A stretch of DNA of 64,000 bases from a virus, in IMG/VR virus record IMGVR_UViG_3300046535_002009, positions 1 to 64,000 of that record. One strand, 5' to 3'. Of this stretch, positions 1 to 7,738 are shown piece by piece; the first letter of the stretch is position 1; the number at the start of each line of letters is the position of its first letter. A program made the position numbers and the translations under genes. The notes beneath the pieces were generated by a model, which was not told the DNA's origin, ran no database searches, and saw only the letters and a program-made list of their open reading frames with translations.

Positions 1-85
1 TCGTGATCCGGACCGGTTCGAACGACAGGTCGGTGTCGACGGGCCGGGGCCGGGTGGCGGTGCTGGTGCGCTTGCGCGGGGGCAT
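1..85 (-). CDS. Partial phage protein downstream of the tail tube gene (N-terminus only)
   Basis: An ATG at 83-85 on the minus strand follows an AGGAG ribosome site and opens a frame that runs off the left edge. The 28 visible residues begin MPPRKRTSTATRPRPVDTD, a basic N-terminus. In siphophages the gene after the tail tube is often a tail-assembly chaperone, so that is a positional guess only. Confidence 0.6.
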   Translation of the reverse strand, partial: MPPRKRTSTATRPRPVDTDLSFEPVRIT

Positions 86-119
86 GGCGGTCTCCTGGTG
101 CGGGGTGGAGGGTCGGGGA

Positions 120-147
120 GGGGCCCGGCGCCGGCGCGCCGGGCCCC
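120..147 (-). terminator. GC-rich hairpin after the tail tube gene
   Basis: An 11-bp perfect stem (GGGGCCCGGCG and its complement) with a 6-nt loop lies 3 bases past the stop of the tail tube gene. There is no U-run, as is common in actinobacteria. It may cause partial termination that raises tail tube mRNA over the downstream gene. Confidence 0.6.
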
Positions 148-150
148 TGG

Positions 151-717
151 TCAGGCCGTGGCCTCGATGAAGTGCACGGGCGCGATGGTGCTGCTCACGT
201 AGTGGCCGGAGAACTTGACCTTGTAGAGGGTCTGCTTGTCCTTCGTGTAGGCCATGGCCACGGCGTCGGTGGACAGGGTCTTGCGGAGGATGGCGCGGCG
301 CTTGAAGCTGTTCGCGCCCCAGCCGTCGAACAGGAGGGCCGTGTAGTTGGGCTGCGTCGCGGAGCTCGCGAAGAGGGGCTCCAGCGTCTTGTAGCCGGCG
401 CCGCTGGCCGTGGTGGAGCCGTTGAGGGTGACGGAGAGGTTCTCCAGCGTGGCCTCGGCGAGTCCGGTTTCGATCGTCAGCTCGCGCTTGGTGAGGCGGG
501 AGCCGGCCCGGTCGACGATCTGGTCGCACTCCAGCGCCGTGTAGGTCTGGTTGATGGACAGGGTGACGCCGTCCTGGGTGCCGCCCATGTCGGTCCAGGC
601 GGACGCGGCGGGGGTGGCGTTGATCGCGACGTTGGTGTCGGCCGGCTCGGTCGCGCCGAAGGCGCCCTGGTAGAGGGTGGCCGGGCCGAGGATGAGGTTG
701 GCGGTGGTCACGGACAT
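151..717 (-). CDS. Major tail (tail tube) protein
   Basis: A 188-residue protein, mostly beta-strand-like and Thr/Ala/Gly-rich, beginning MSVTTANLILGPATLYQGAF. Size, composition and position after the head-tail connector genes match the tail tube subunit of long-tailed phages. The ATG follows GGAGGACCGCCGC. A strong hairpin just downstream suits an abundantly expressed structural gene. The family assignment rests on pattern and synteny, not on a catalytic motif. Confidence 0.8.
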   Translation of the reverse strand: MSVTTANLILGPATLYQGAFGATEPADTNVAINATPAASAWTDMGGTQDGVTLSINQTYTALECDQIVDRAGSRLTKRELTIETGLAEATLENLSVTLNGSTTASGAGYKTLEPLFASSATQPNYTALLFDGWGANSFKRRAILRKTLSTDAVAMAYTKDKQTLYKVKFSGHYVSSTIAPVHFIEATA

Positions 718-806
718 GCGGCGGTCCTCCGGTGGGGTGCGGTGGTTGCGGCGCGGGCCGGGGCGGAGGGGTCCTCGGCGGGCGGGATCGTGGTGGCGGG
801 GGTCAT
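708..806 (-). CDS. Possible 32-aa coupled micro-ORF
   Basis: The ATG overlaps the stop of the preceding gene (ATGA at 806-803). The frame runs into the start of the tail tube gene, encoding a Pro/Ala/Thr-rich peptide with no recognisable motif. It bridges an otherwise empty 85-base gap and could be a coupling peptide, but composition alone is not persuasive. Confidence 0.25.
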   Translation of the reverse strand: MTPATTIPPAEDPSAPARAATTAPHRRTAACP

Positions 807-1030
807 CGGTAGTCCTCCCGCCGCAGGGGGAAGCGGTGGGCGGCGAACTGCGGGAGGTGCGGGAGGTCGATGGTGTCCTCGGGCGGGATCGACTTCGGGC
901 ACTCCACGACCTTGGCGTTGGCGATGAGGAACTCGAGCTCGCCGCGGTGGTTGTGGACGATGGTCCGGCCGCGCCAGGACAGGAGGGTGTGGCTGACCTC
1001 GCCGAGGAGGGCGTAGCGTCGGGCGGTCAT
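803..1030 (-). CDS. Small structural-module protein (75 aa)
   Basis: A 75-residue protein (MTARRYALLGEVSHTLLSWR...) whose ATG overlaps the stop of the upstream gene (ATGA). It sits between the tail-completion gene and the tail tube gene. The sequence does not look like a shadow: it has balanced hydrophobic and charged residues and a PxDTIDLP segment. Similar small proteins occupy this slot in Streptomyces siphophages. Function is unknown. Confidence 0.6.
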   Translation of the reverse strand: MTARRYALLGEVSHTLLSWRGRTIVHNHRGELEFLIANAKVVECPKSIPPEDTIDLPHLPQFAAHRFPLRREDYR

Positions 1031-1473
1031 TGGGCAACCTCCACCCAGTTGAGGGCGAGGCCGAGTTCGATGCGGGCGTAGGAGGCCTCGTCGTCGGGGA
1101 CTCGGCGCGGCTCGTAGGCGGTGTACGCGGACAGGACGCGGGCCGCCGGGTAGTTGGCCGGCAAGGTGAGCAGGCGCGGGGTGTCATGGCTGTCGTAGGT
1201 CGCGGCCTGGATGCGCTCGGCCAGCGCGGTGGCCTTGTTCCACGGGGGCTTGTTGGAGCTCGAGGCGACGGCCCAGCAGGTGACGGAGACGACCGGCGAG
1301 CGCAGCGGTACGTAGAGGCCGGCGGCGCCGCCGACGGTGGCGAGCGTGCAGAATCCGGATGCGGCCCAGGTGGCATTGCCGCGGGGCAGGGTCGTGGCGA
1401 CGATGTCGCCGACCACGCCGCGGAGCCAGGCCTGGGCGACGAGTTCGGTGGTGGCGCGCAGCAGGGTGGGCAT
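1027..1473 (-). CDS. Tail terminator/tail-completion-like protein
   Basis: A 148-residue protein lying between an HK97-gp10-like gene and the tail tube gene, the usual place of the tail terminator. I chose the ATG at 1473 because GGAG lies 5 nt upstream and the start overlaps the upstream stop (TGATG). A GTG one codon earlier is too close to the ribosome site. No motif is decisive. Confidence 0.6.
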   Translation of the reverse strand: MPTLLRATTELVAQAWLRGVVGDIVATTLPRGNATWAASGFCTLATVGGAAGLYVPLRSPVVSVTCWAVASSSNKPPWNKATALAERIQAATYDSHDTPRLLTLPANYPAARVLSAYTAYEPRRVPDDEASYARIELGLALNWVEVAQ

Positions 1474-1829
1474 CACAGCTCCCTCGTCTGGAGGAGAGCG
1501 GGCCGCAGGAAGGGCTGGGCGGGGGTGCCCGGGTGGCGCACGTAGGCGACGGGGTGGGCGGCGCCCTCCCAGAAGAGGGCCTTCGCGGTGCTGGGCCGGA
1601 TGATGTGGGGTCCGGTGCCGTATTCGACGTAGCGCCAGTAGGTGACGTCGGTGCCGATGCGGGCGGTGAGGCCGACGGTGTCGTGGAAGATGCTGGCCTT
1701 GAGGCGGCCGTTGCGGACGGGCGCGAGTGCGCGGGCGTCTTCGGCGATGGCGGCGGCGATCTTGTCGAGGGCGGCGTGGAGGGCGGCGTCGAGGTGCTGG
1801 TCCGCGCTCGGGTCGAGCCTGATCGTCAT
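1473..1829 (-). CDS. HK97 gp10-like neck/tail-completion protein
   Basis: A 118-residue protein with the features of the HK97 gp10 family: an N-terminal helix, then APVRNGRLKASI, WRYVEYGTGPH and a C-terminal AQPFLRPAL segment. The family joins the head connector to the tail. The ATG at 1829 is supported by this conserved arrangement; longer frames through this region are not coding. It is followed by coupled tail genes. Confidence 0.8.
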   Translation of the reverse strand: MTIRLDPSADQHLDAALHAALDKIAAAIAEDARALAPVRNGRLKASIFHDTVGLTARIGTDVTYWRYVEYGTGPHIIRPSTAKALFWEGAAHPVAYVRHPGTPAQPFLRPALLQTREL

Positions 1830-1903
1830 CGCCGCCGTCCTCTCCGGATCTCGTGGCGTGTGCTGGGTGGCCGCCCGGTCTCCCCGGGGCTGTGGCCGGT
1901 GCT

Positions 1904-2239
1904 TCAGTTGATGAGGGTGAGGTCCACGCGGAGCTCGGCTGTGAACCCGATCGCGGCGGGCTGGTTGACCTGGTCGACGCTGTAGATGCGGCCCGTGCTC
2001 TCGTCGCGGATTCGGTCGTCCTCGGTGACGTCGGTTCCGGCCGGGAGGCGGGCGATGGTGGTCCGGATGACGCGGGGTGTGCCGGATGCCGGGCCGCGGC
2101 TGGTGCGGGTCTGCTCGATCAGCGAGGCGGGGATGTTGGTCTGGGCGTCGGTGCCCGCCTCGGTGTCGCTGTCTTCGGCATCGCCGAACAGGGACACGCC
2201 ACCTCCACGCAGGACGGTGACGCGGGTGGTGGCGATCAC
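1904..2239 (-). CDS. Head closure (stopper) protein-like
   Basis: A 111-residue protein starting at a GTG that overlaps the stop of the connector gene (GTGA at 2239-2236). The sequence holds RIRDESTGRIYSVDQV and ends in an alternating hydrophobic strand (ELRVDLTLIN), typical of head-closure adaptors such as SPP1 gp16. Its place between the adaptor and the gp10-like gene agrees. Confidence 0.65.
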   Translation of the reverse strand: MIATTRVTVLRGGGVSLFGDAEDSDTEAGTDAQTNIPASLIEQTRTSRGPASGTPRVIRTTIARLPAGTDVTEDDRIRDESTGRIYSVDQVNQPAAIGFTAELRVDLTLIN

Positions 2240-2688
2240 GAGGTGTTCCCCATCTGCTGCCAGTTCTGGATCTCGTCGACGGACTCGCTGAGCGGGTTGA
2301 CGCCGAACCAGCCGACGCCGCCGTCGACGAACGGCGAGCGGATGTGGACGGTCCGGCTGCGCCGCCAGGAGCAGCGCTGGAGGGCGCGGCCGGCCATGGG
2401 GGCGAGGACGATCGCGTCGCCGGTGAAGTTGGCGCTGGTGCCGTCCTGCGTCTGGGCGGTGACGTCCATGCGCTGGGCGAGGCCGGGCTGTCCGGCGGCC
2501 CACGCGGCTTGGTAGGCGACGGCCTTGCCGAGCCAGTACAGGTCGCGGACGCGCAGCCGGTCGGTGTCGGTGAAGATGCGGCCGGAGATGACTTCGATGT
2601 CGGCCTGGGCCTGGGCGAGTTGCTGGTCGGTGACCTCGACACCGGTGGTGGTGAGGACGTCGGCGGCGCTCGCCCAGGCGTCGACCAT
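2236..2688 (-). CDS. Head-tail adaptor (connector) protein
   Basis: A 150-residue protein with an N-terminal helical region (SAADVLTTTGVEVTDQQLAQ, then an ALAQ/ISGR helix and YWLGKAVAYQAAW) typical of gp6/gp15-type adaptors that dock under the portal. The start overlaps the upstream stop (TGATG). Assignment is by fold pattern and by order after the capsid gene. Confidence 0.7.
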   Translation of the reverse strand: MVDAWASAADVLTTTGVEVTDQQLAQAQADIEVISGRIFTDTDRLRVRDLYWLGKAVAYQAAWAAGQPGLAQRMDVTAQTQDGTSANFTGDAIVLAPMAGRALQRCSWRRSRTVHIRSPFVDGGVGWFGVNPLSESVDEIQNWQQMGNTS

Positions 2689-3110
2689 CAGTCCTCGCCG
2701 CCCTCGGGCGGGTTGAGGGTGCTGCGCGGGGTGGTGGTGGAGGCGGTGTCGTGGTCGATGGAGGAGGCGACGACGGGGACCGTGTAGGTGAGGACGACGG
2801 AGCGGCCGTCGGGGAGGTCGGTGGCGCCTTCGAAGACGATGTCGCCGTGCGGGTGCAGGCCGCGCTGGATCGCCTCCTGGGCGGCGGCGGCCTTATTCGC
2901 GGTGTGGGCGGTGTCGGAGATGTCGTTGTCGGCGCGGCCGAGGAGGACGAACTCCTTGACGTGGGTGAGGCCTTCGGAACCGTCCGGGGAGCGCTTGTCG
3001 ACCTCGGCCTCGTGGTGGCCGGCCCGGGCGGGGAACTCGGCGGCGCGGGTGGCGGCCGGGGCCGCCGGGGCCTGAGCCCCGGCGGTCGCGTTGGCCTTGC
3101 TCGCGGCCAT
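2688..3110 (-). CDS. Small protein between capsid and adaptor genes
   Basis: A 140-residue protein with an Ala/Pro-rich N-terminal tail and a more regular C-terminal half (HVKEFVLLGRADNDISD, then DGRSVVLTYTVPV). Its ATG overlaps the capsid stop codon. Many HK97-type phages place a decoration protein or head accessory here. I do not recognise a specific family. Confidence 0.65.
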   Translation of the reverse strand: MAASKANATAGAQAPAAPAATRAAEFPARAGHHEAEVDKRSPDGSEGLTHVKEFVLLGRADNDISDTAHTANKAAAAQEAIQRGLHPHGDIVFEGATDLPDGRSVVLTYTVPVVASSIDHDTASTTTPRSTLNPPEGGED

Positions 3111-4027
3111 CAGGAGCCGGAGTTGTTCTCGACGATGCAGGCGCCGGCCGGGTGGCCGTAGGCGAAGCCGCGGCGGGAGCGCATCTTGAGCAGGGACTCG
3201 TCGGTGAGGGCGCTCGTGCCGTCCTTGCCGTCGATGAAGATGGACTCGGGGCCGGAGCGGACACCGAGGAGCATCAGCGACGGGTGGACGAAGAGGATCA
3301 GCGGGTTGCCGCCCGGGCGGGAGGACGCGGTCGCGGAGGTGCGGGCGCCCAGGGACCACTTGACCTGGTGGCCGAAGATGGTCGGCGGCGTGCCGGCCAG
3401 GCCCTCGACGAAGATGGGCTCGCCCTGCAGGTCCTTGACGTTGCGGAGCTTGGCCCGGAAGGACGGGTGCGCGACGGCGATGAGCTCGGACGGGTCGAAG
3501 TAGTCGCCGGACTCGACCTTGGACAGGCCGTTGGACAGCACGTCGTAGGTGATGCCGCCGGTGCCGCACTGGGTGATGTTGGAGCCGCCGGTGTAGCCGA
3601 GGCCGCTGTCGGTCTGGGAGAGCAGGTAGTACACCGACTTGAAGGGGACTCCGGTGCCCGGGGCGCCGGTGACGCCGAAGGAGGCGTTGTCGAGGATCTT
3701 GGCGTAGCTCGTCGACCAGTCGGTCATCTTGACCTTGATGATGTCGGCGAGGGAGTCGTCGATGTCCTCCTCGGCGATGCGGATCGCCTTGCCGAACTTC
3801 TTCGCGGTCAGGACCACGTCGTCGTTGGTGTTGGAGTCCTCGCCGTACGCGCCGCCCTTGTCGACGACGTCGACGTCCATGCCGGCGGACCGCGGCGTGG
3901 AGCGGGAGTTGCTGGCCATCGGGATGCGGGAGGCGACCGCCTCGACGACCGAGTTCTGCTGGATACGGGTGATGACCTCGGAGCCGAACTCCTCGGGGAT
4001 CCACGCCTCGAACGTTTCGCGTGCCAT
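3110..4027 (-). CDS. Major capsid protein (HK97 fold)
   Basis: A 305-residue protein with an N-terminal arm, a long helix region (TAKKFGKAIRIAEEDIDDS) and the VAHPSFRAKLRNVKDLQGEP segment common in phage major capsids of the HK97 fold. The strong AGGAGGG site before the ATG suits the most abundant head protein. It follows the scaffold gene, the normal order of capsid assembly genes. Confidence 0.88.
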   Translation of the reverse strand: MARETFEAWIPEEFGSEVITRIQQNSVVEAVASRIPMASNSRSTPRSAGMDVDVVDKGGAYGEDSNTNDDVVLTAKKFGKAIRIAEEDIDDSLADIIKVKMTDWSTSYAKILDNASFGVTGAPGTGVPFKSVYYLLSQTDSGLGYTGGSNITQCGTGGITYDVLSNGLSKVESGDYFDPSELIAVAHPSFRAKLRNVKDLQGEPIFVEGLAGTPPTIFGHQVKWSLGARTSATASSRPGGNPLILFVHPSLMLLGVRSGPESIFIDGKDGTSALTDESLLKMRSRRGFAYGHPAGACIVENNSGS

Positions 4028-4156
4028 GAGTGCCCTCCTGGGCGGGTGATGGGGTCGAGCGGAGAGGTGTTGGCTCGGGCCCCATCACGGGCGCCTCGGG
4101 CGTATCAGCGGTGCCCGGTCACCGGGCGGCTGAGGTGAAGGTACGGCGGGTGATCG

Positions 4157-5017
4157 TCAGCTCTTCAAAACTGCGGCGGCGTGACGCTCCCAGGTGCTCT
4201 TGGGCTTGTCCGGGGCGGGCTTCTTCGCGGCGGCGGTCGGCCGGGGCTTGAGCTTGGGCTGCTCGGTGACGGGCGCCTTGAAGAGTTCGGGGTAGTCGGC
4301 CTGCATTGCCTCGACCTGCTCGTCAAGGCCGAGGACCTCGCCGGTGTCGGAGTCGACGCTGACGTCGTTCATGTCGACGAGCTTGAGCAGGCGCCGGAGT
4401 TTGGCCTCGCCCTTCTCCTTGTCGCCCTCGGTCGAGGCGAGGGCGCCGGCCTGGATGAGCGCGGCCCGGGCGGCAGTGCGCACCAGCGGCTCCTTGAAGC
4501 GGCGCTCGCCGGCCTCGGCGGCCTCGCGGATCGCCTTCTCGGTCTCGGTCTCCGCGGCCGCGTTCTTGGCGCGCTCCTCGTTGAGCTGGCGCTGCAGGTC
4601 GAGCTTCTCGGTCTTGCGCGCTGCGAGGGTGCGCTTCATGCGCTCGTGGTCCTCGCGGCTGGGCGGCGTCCAGTCGCTGTCGGCCGCCGGCGCGGCTGGC
4701 GCAGGCTTGACCGCGGCCGTCTTCCGCGGGCCGGGCTTCGGCGTGACCTTGGCGGCCGGCTCTTCCTCGTCGTCGTCCTCGTCGGTGTCGGCGTCGCTCT
4801 CATCGGTCTCGTCGAGGTCGGTGTCCTCGCCGGCGTCGTCGACCTCGATGTCGTTGTCGTCGTCCTGCGCTCCGCCGGCGATGACGCGGATCGGGCGGCC
4901 GTCGGCGCGGTAGCCGATGACGGTCTGCGGGGGCAGGCTGATGCTGGGTCGTGCGGGTGCGGCTGCACCGATCACCGGGGCGTCCACGGCGGCCTCCATC
5001 ACGGGGGTTGCTGTCAT
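4157..5017 (-). CDS. Scaffolding-like protein, acidic with a coiled coil
   Basis: About 286 residues: a poly-acidic stretch around residues 55-90 (runs of D/E), a basic Ala/Pro linker, then a charged coiled coil (RTLAARKTEKLDLQRQL) and a short conserved C-terminus. This layout and the place just before the capsid gene are those of phage capsid scaffolds. The ATG at 5017 lacks a clear ribosome site, so the exact start is uncertain. A small inverted repeat (4113-4127) lies before the capsid gene. Confidence 0.75.
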   Translation of the reverse strand: MTATPVMEAAVDAPVIGAAAPARPSISLPPQTVIGYRADGRPIRVIAGGAQDDDNDIEVDDAGEDTDLDETDESDADTDEDDDEEEPAAKVTPKPGPRKTAAVKPAPAAPAADSDWTPPSREDHERMKRTLAARKTEKLDLQRQLNEERAKNAAAETETEKAIREAAEAGERRFKEPLVRTAARAALIQAGALASTEGDKEKGEAKLRRLLKLVDMNDVSVDSDTGEVLGLDEQVEAMQADYPELFKAPVTEQPKLKPRPTAAAKKPAPDKPKSTWERHAAAVLKS

Positions 5018-5055
5018 GGCGGGGACCGTAACCGCGGGCCTGGGCCGGGTTGTGA

Positions 5056-6093
5056 TCAGCCAGAGGTCTGCGCCCGGTAGGGGAAGCGGTGCTCGCGCAG
5101 GGCGCGGCGGGCGGCCTGCGCCACGGCGGAGGGGACGTCGCTGCCGTCGTCCAGGAGGCGGCGGGCGGCGCGCAGCCGGGCGGCCGGGGATTCCGACGGC
5201 AGGGACCAGCCGCGGCCGACGGCCTCCCTGGCCTGCCGGGTCAGGAGCGAGGGCAGGCCCTCGCCGCGCACGGGCCAGGCCTCGGACCACAGGGCGATCC
5301 GGCATCGGCAGTGCGGGTGCAGGGGCGGGGAGTGCAGCGGGTCCGCTTCCAGGTCGGCCTGCTGGGGGTCGAAGGACTGGCCGCCGGGGAAGTCCCCGGC
5401 GACGGTGGTGCTCTGGCCGGCGTAGGCCTGGCAGCGGACGCACGCGTTGAACTCGGCGGCCCAGACGCGGCGCAGGCGCAGCGCGGTGGCGACGTGGTTG
5501 ATGCCGGTGTTGAGGGCGTCGTTGACGGCCCAGGAGATAGCGGCGCGGGCGCGGGCGACGGCTCCGCGGGCGACGGCCATGCCGGCGGCGACGGCGGAGA
5601 ACCGGCGGCCGTCGATGACCTCGGTCGTGAGGAGGCGGGTGGCCTTGTCGAGTTGGTCGGCGACCATGGCGGGCAGGGCGTGGGCGGCGTCGGTGGTGCG
5701 TGCGAGGGCTCGGCCGGCGGCGCCGGTGGCCTTGCGGACGGCGCGGCCGGATCCGGCGGCGGCCAGTTCGCGGGCTTGCTGGGCGCCGAGGGCCAGGGCC
5801 TGCGGTAGGGCTTCGAGCAGGACCCGGCGGGCGCGGCGGCCGAGGCCGGCCAGGGCTGCGGTGACGCGTTCGCGGACGGCGGTGAGAAGCTCGTCCAGGG
5901 CGGTGCCGGTCCCGCGGTGGTCGAGGTCGCCGAAGGCCCGGACCCACAGGCCGGCGGCGTCCGCGATGGCGTCGGCCAGGCGCTGGTCGGCGCGGCCGAT
6001 TGCGTCCGCTGCCGTCTGGTCCTCCAGGGTGCGGGCGTCGTCGGTGTGCCGGCCGAGGGTGAGTTCGGCGAGCCGGGCCGCGGTGGTGCTCAC
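5056..6093 (-). CDS. MuF-like minor head protein
   Basis: A 345-residue helical protein with the Mu gpF/SPP1 gp7 signature near its C-terminus: CVRCQAYAG, then HSPPLHPHCRCRI about 40 residues later. The Cys/His cluster is the family hallmark. Such proteins enter the procapsid with the portal and may travel with the DNA. The GTG start overlaps the portal stop (GTGA), which indicates coupled translation with its usual partner. Confidence 0.88.
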   Translation of the reverse strand: MSTTAARLAELTLGRHTDDARTLEDQTAADAIGRADQRLADAIADAAGLWVRAFGDLDHRGTGTALDELLTAVRERVTAALAGLGRRARRVLLEALPQALALGAQQARELAAAGSGRAVRKATGAAGRALARTTDAAHALPAMVADQLDKATRLLTTEVIDGRRFSAVAAGMAVARGAVARARAAISWAVNDALNTGINHVATALRLRRVWAAEFNACVRCQAYAGQSTTVAGDFPGGQSFDPQQADLEADPLHSPPLHPHCRCRIALWSEAWPVRGEGLPSLLTRQAREAVGRGWSLPSESPAARLRAARRLLDDGSDVPSAVAQAARRALREHRFPYRAQTSG

Positions 6094-7664
6094 GCTGCGG
6101 CGGTCGTCTCAGGCGGCCCGAGGAGGGCGGTCATGATCGGGGTCAGGAGCTCCTGGACCTGACCCTCGTCGATCGCGCCGAGGGTGACCGCGGTGCCCAG
6201 GCGCTGTGCGATCTCGGAGAATGTGGCGATGTCGGCGAGGCGGCGGGTGAGTTCGGCCGGGTCGTCGATCTCGGACTCCAGCCAGGCCTTGACCTGGTCC
6301 TCGGTGTAGCCGCCCTCCAGGAGGAGCTGCCGGTCGGGCACGCCGCGCTCGGACTTGAGCTTGGCGGTGCTCCAGCCCTCGGCGTCCTCCAGGGCTGCGG
6401 CGGCCGCCCAGCGGACGTCGACGGGCGCGTCGATGCCGAGGACGTGGAGGCAGAAGCCGAAGAGGTCGCGCCACGTCGCGCCGTAGGACATCTGCCGGTT
6501 GCGGACCTTCTTCACGAACGGCGCCTCGTCCCTGCGCTGGCTCTCGCCGGACGGGGCGTGGCCGAGCAGCGCGGTCTCGAAGCGGCGCAGCGGGGTCTCG
6601 GTGAGGACTGCCATGGCCTTGATGTAGAAGGCGGCAGGGTCGAAGAAGACCTTGGGGTCGGCGGGCTGGAACTGTCCGACGGCCTTGTAGCCGCGCAGCA
6701 GCCACATCTCGCCGGGCCCCGATTTCAAGTTGCTGTCGTCGCCGGAGTCGACGGGGCCGAGGTCGCGGTCGGGCGGGAAGTCGGCCTCGTCGAAGTCGCC
6801 GGGGTCGAGGTCGCCGGTGTCGGTGGTCATGGCCTCGGTGAGGCCGTAGCGCTGAGGGAAGGCCTGGTAGTCGACGGTGTTGAGGTGGGTGACGATCAAC
6901 TTGTTGACGGCGTCCTGGCAGCCGTAGGCGGCCTCGTGCTCGGGCTGGCCGTACGGCATGTCGGTGCGGAAGTGGAAGACCGGGACCTCGCCCCAGGGGT
7001 GCGGGATCTCCCAGGAGTCCTCGTCGGCCGGCAGCGGCTCGGTGCCTTCCTCGTCGAAGGCGGCCGGGTCGGCGAGCCAGTGGTCCCAGTCCGTCTCCTG
7101 GTGGCCGGCGACGCCGGGCTTGGTGGTCCAGCGCTGGATCCGGTCGTCGTAGAGGAGCTCCGCGCGGACGACCTCGCCGAGGGCGGTGCGCTCGCACCAC
7201 CGCTTGATCGCGAAGTCCTTCACGCGCGGGTTCTCCTCGGAGTAGAGGATCCGCACGGTCAAGGGCGAGTTGTAGTGCAGCTCGACGCCGACAACGGCGC
7301 CGCGGTCGTCCTCGACCGGCCGGGCGATGACGTAGGCGTCGCCGTACTCCCCCGCGCGCCGGTGGACCTGCGGGGCCTCCAGGTCGAGCTGGTTGGCCTC
7401 CCACAGGGTCGCCAGGGCGGTAGCGGCGTCCGGGTCGGTGGAGGTGACGGCGGCGATCTCCAGGCGGTCGGTGATGGCGTTCACCGGGGTCTTGGCGTAG
7501 TTGAGGCGGTTGTGCATGCCGTTGCGCTGGAGCGCGCGCCGCACCCGCTGGCTGGAGAAGACCTCGTCGACACGGCCCACGTAGTAGGCGTGGGCCGTGT
7601 CGTAGTCGTGGCGGGTCAGGTTGAGCTCGGTGATGCCGGCCCACAGGTCGGTGCTCGCGGTCAC
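6090..7664 (-). CDS. Portal protein (SPP1 gp6-like)
   Basis: A 524-residue protein of normal portal length. It has the N-terminal NRLNYAKTPVNAITDRLEI region, a central domain and the late TPLRRFETALLGHAPSGESQRR segment typical of actinophage portals. Portals form the dodecameric ring through which DNA is packaged. GGAGGAGCA precedes the GTG start. It lies between the terminase and the MuF-like gene. Confidence 0.88.
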   Translation of the reverse strand: MTASTDLWAGITELNLTRHDYDTAHAYYVGRVDEVFSSQRVRRALQRNGMHNRLNYAKTPVNAITDRLEIAAVTSTDPDAATALATLWEANQLDLEAPQVHRRAGEYGDAYVIARPVEDDRGAVVGVELHYNSPLTVRILYSEENPRVKDFAIKRWCERTALGEVVRAELLYDDRIQRWTTKPGVAGHQETDWDHWLADPAAFDEEGTEPLPADEDSWEIPHPWGEVPVFHFRTDMPYGQPEHEAAYGCQDAVNKLIVTHLNTVDYQAFPQRYGLTEAMTTDTGDLDPGDFDEADFPPDRDLGPVDSGDDSNLKSGPGEMWLLRGYKAVGQFQPADPKVFFDPAAFYIKAMAVLTETPLRRFETALLGHAPSGESQRRDEAPFVKKVRNRQMSYGATWRDLFGFCLHVLGIDAPVDVRWAAAAALEDAEGWSTAKLKSERGVPDRQLLLEGGYTEDQVKAWLESEIDDPAELTRRLADIATFSEIAQRLGTAVTLGAIDEGQVQELLTPIMTALLGPPETTAAA

Positions 7665-7738
7665 TGCTCCTCCAGGTCACCGGGCTGCATGATCGGCGTC
7701 ACGGTACGGGCGGGCCCGGCTGGGGCTGCGACGCGCGA

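Noticed and set aside
1473-2642. A 389-codon minus-strand frame
   Set aside because: Only its last 118 codons look coding (the gp10-like protein). The upstream part overlaps two real genes in another frame.
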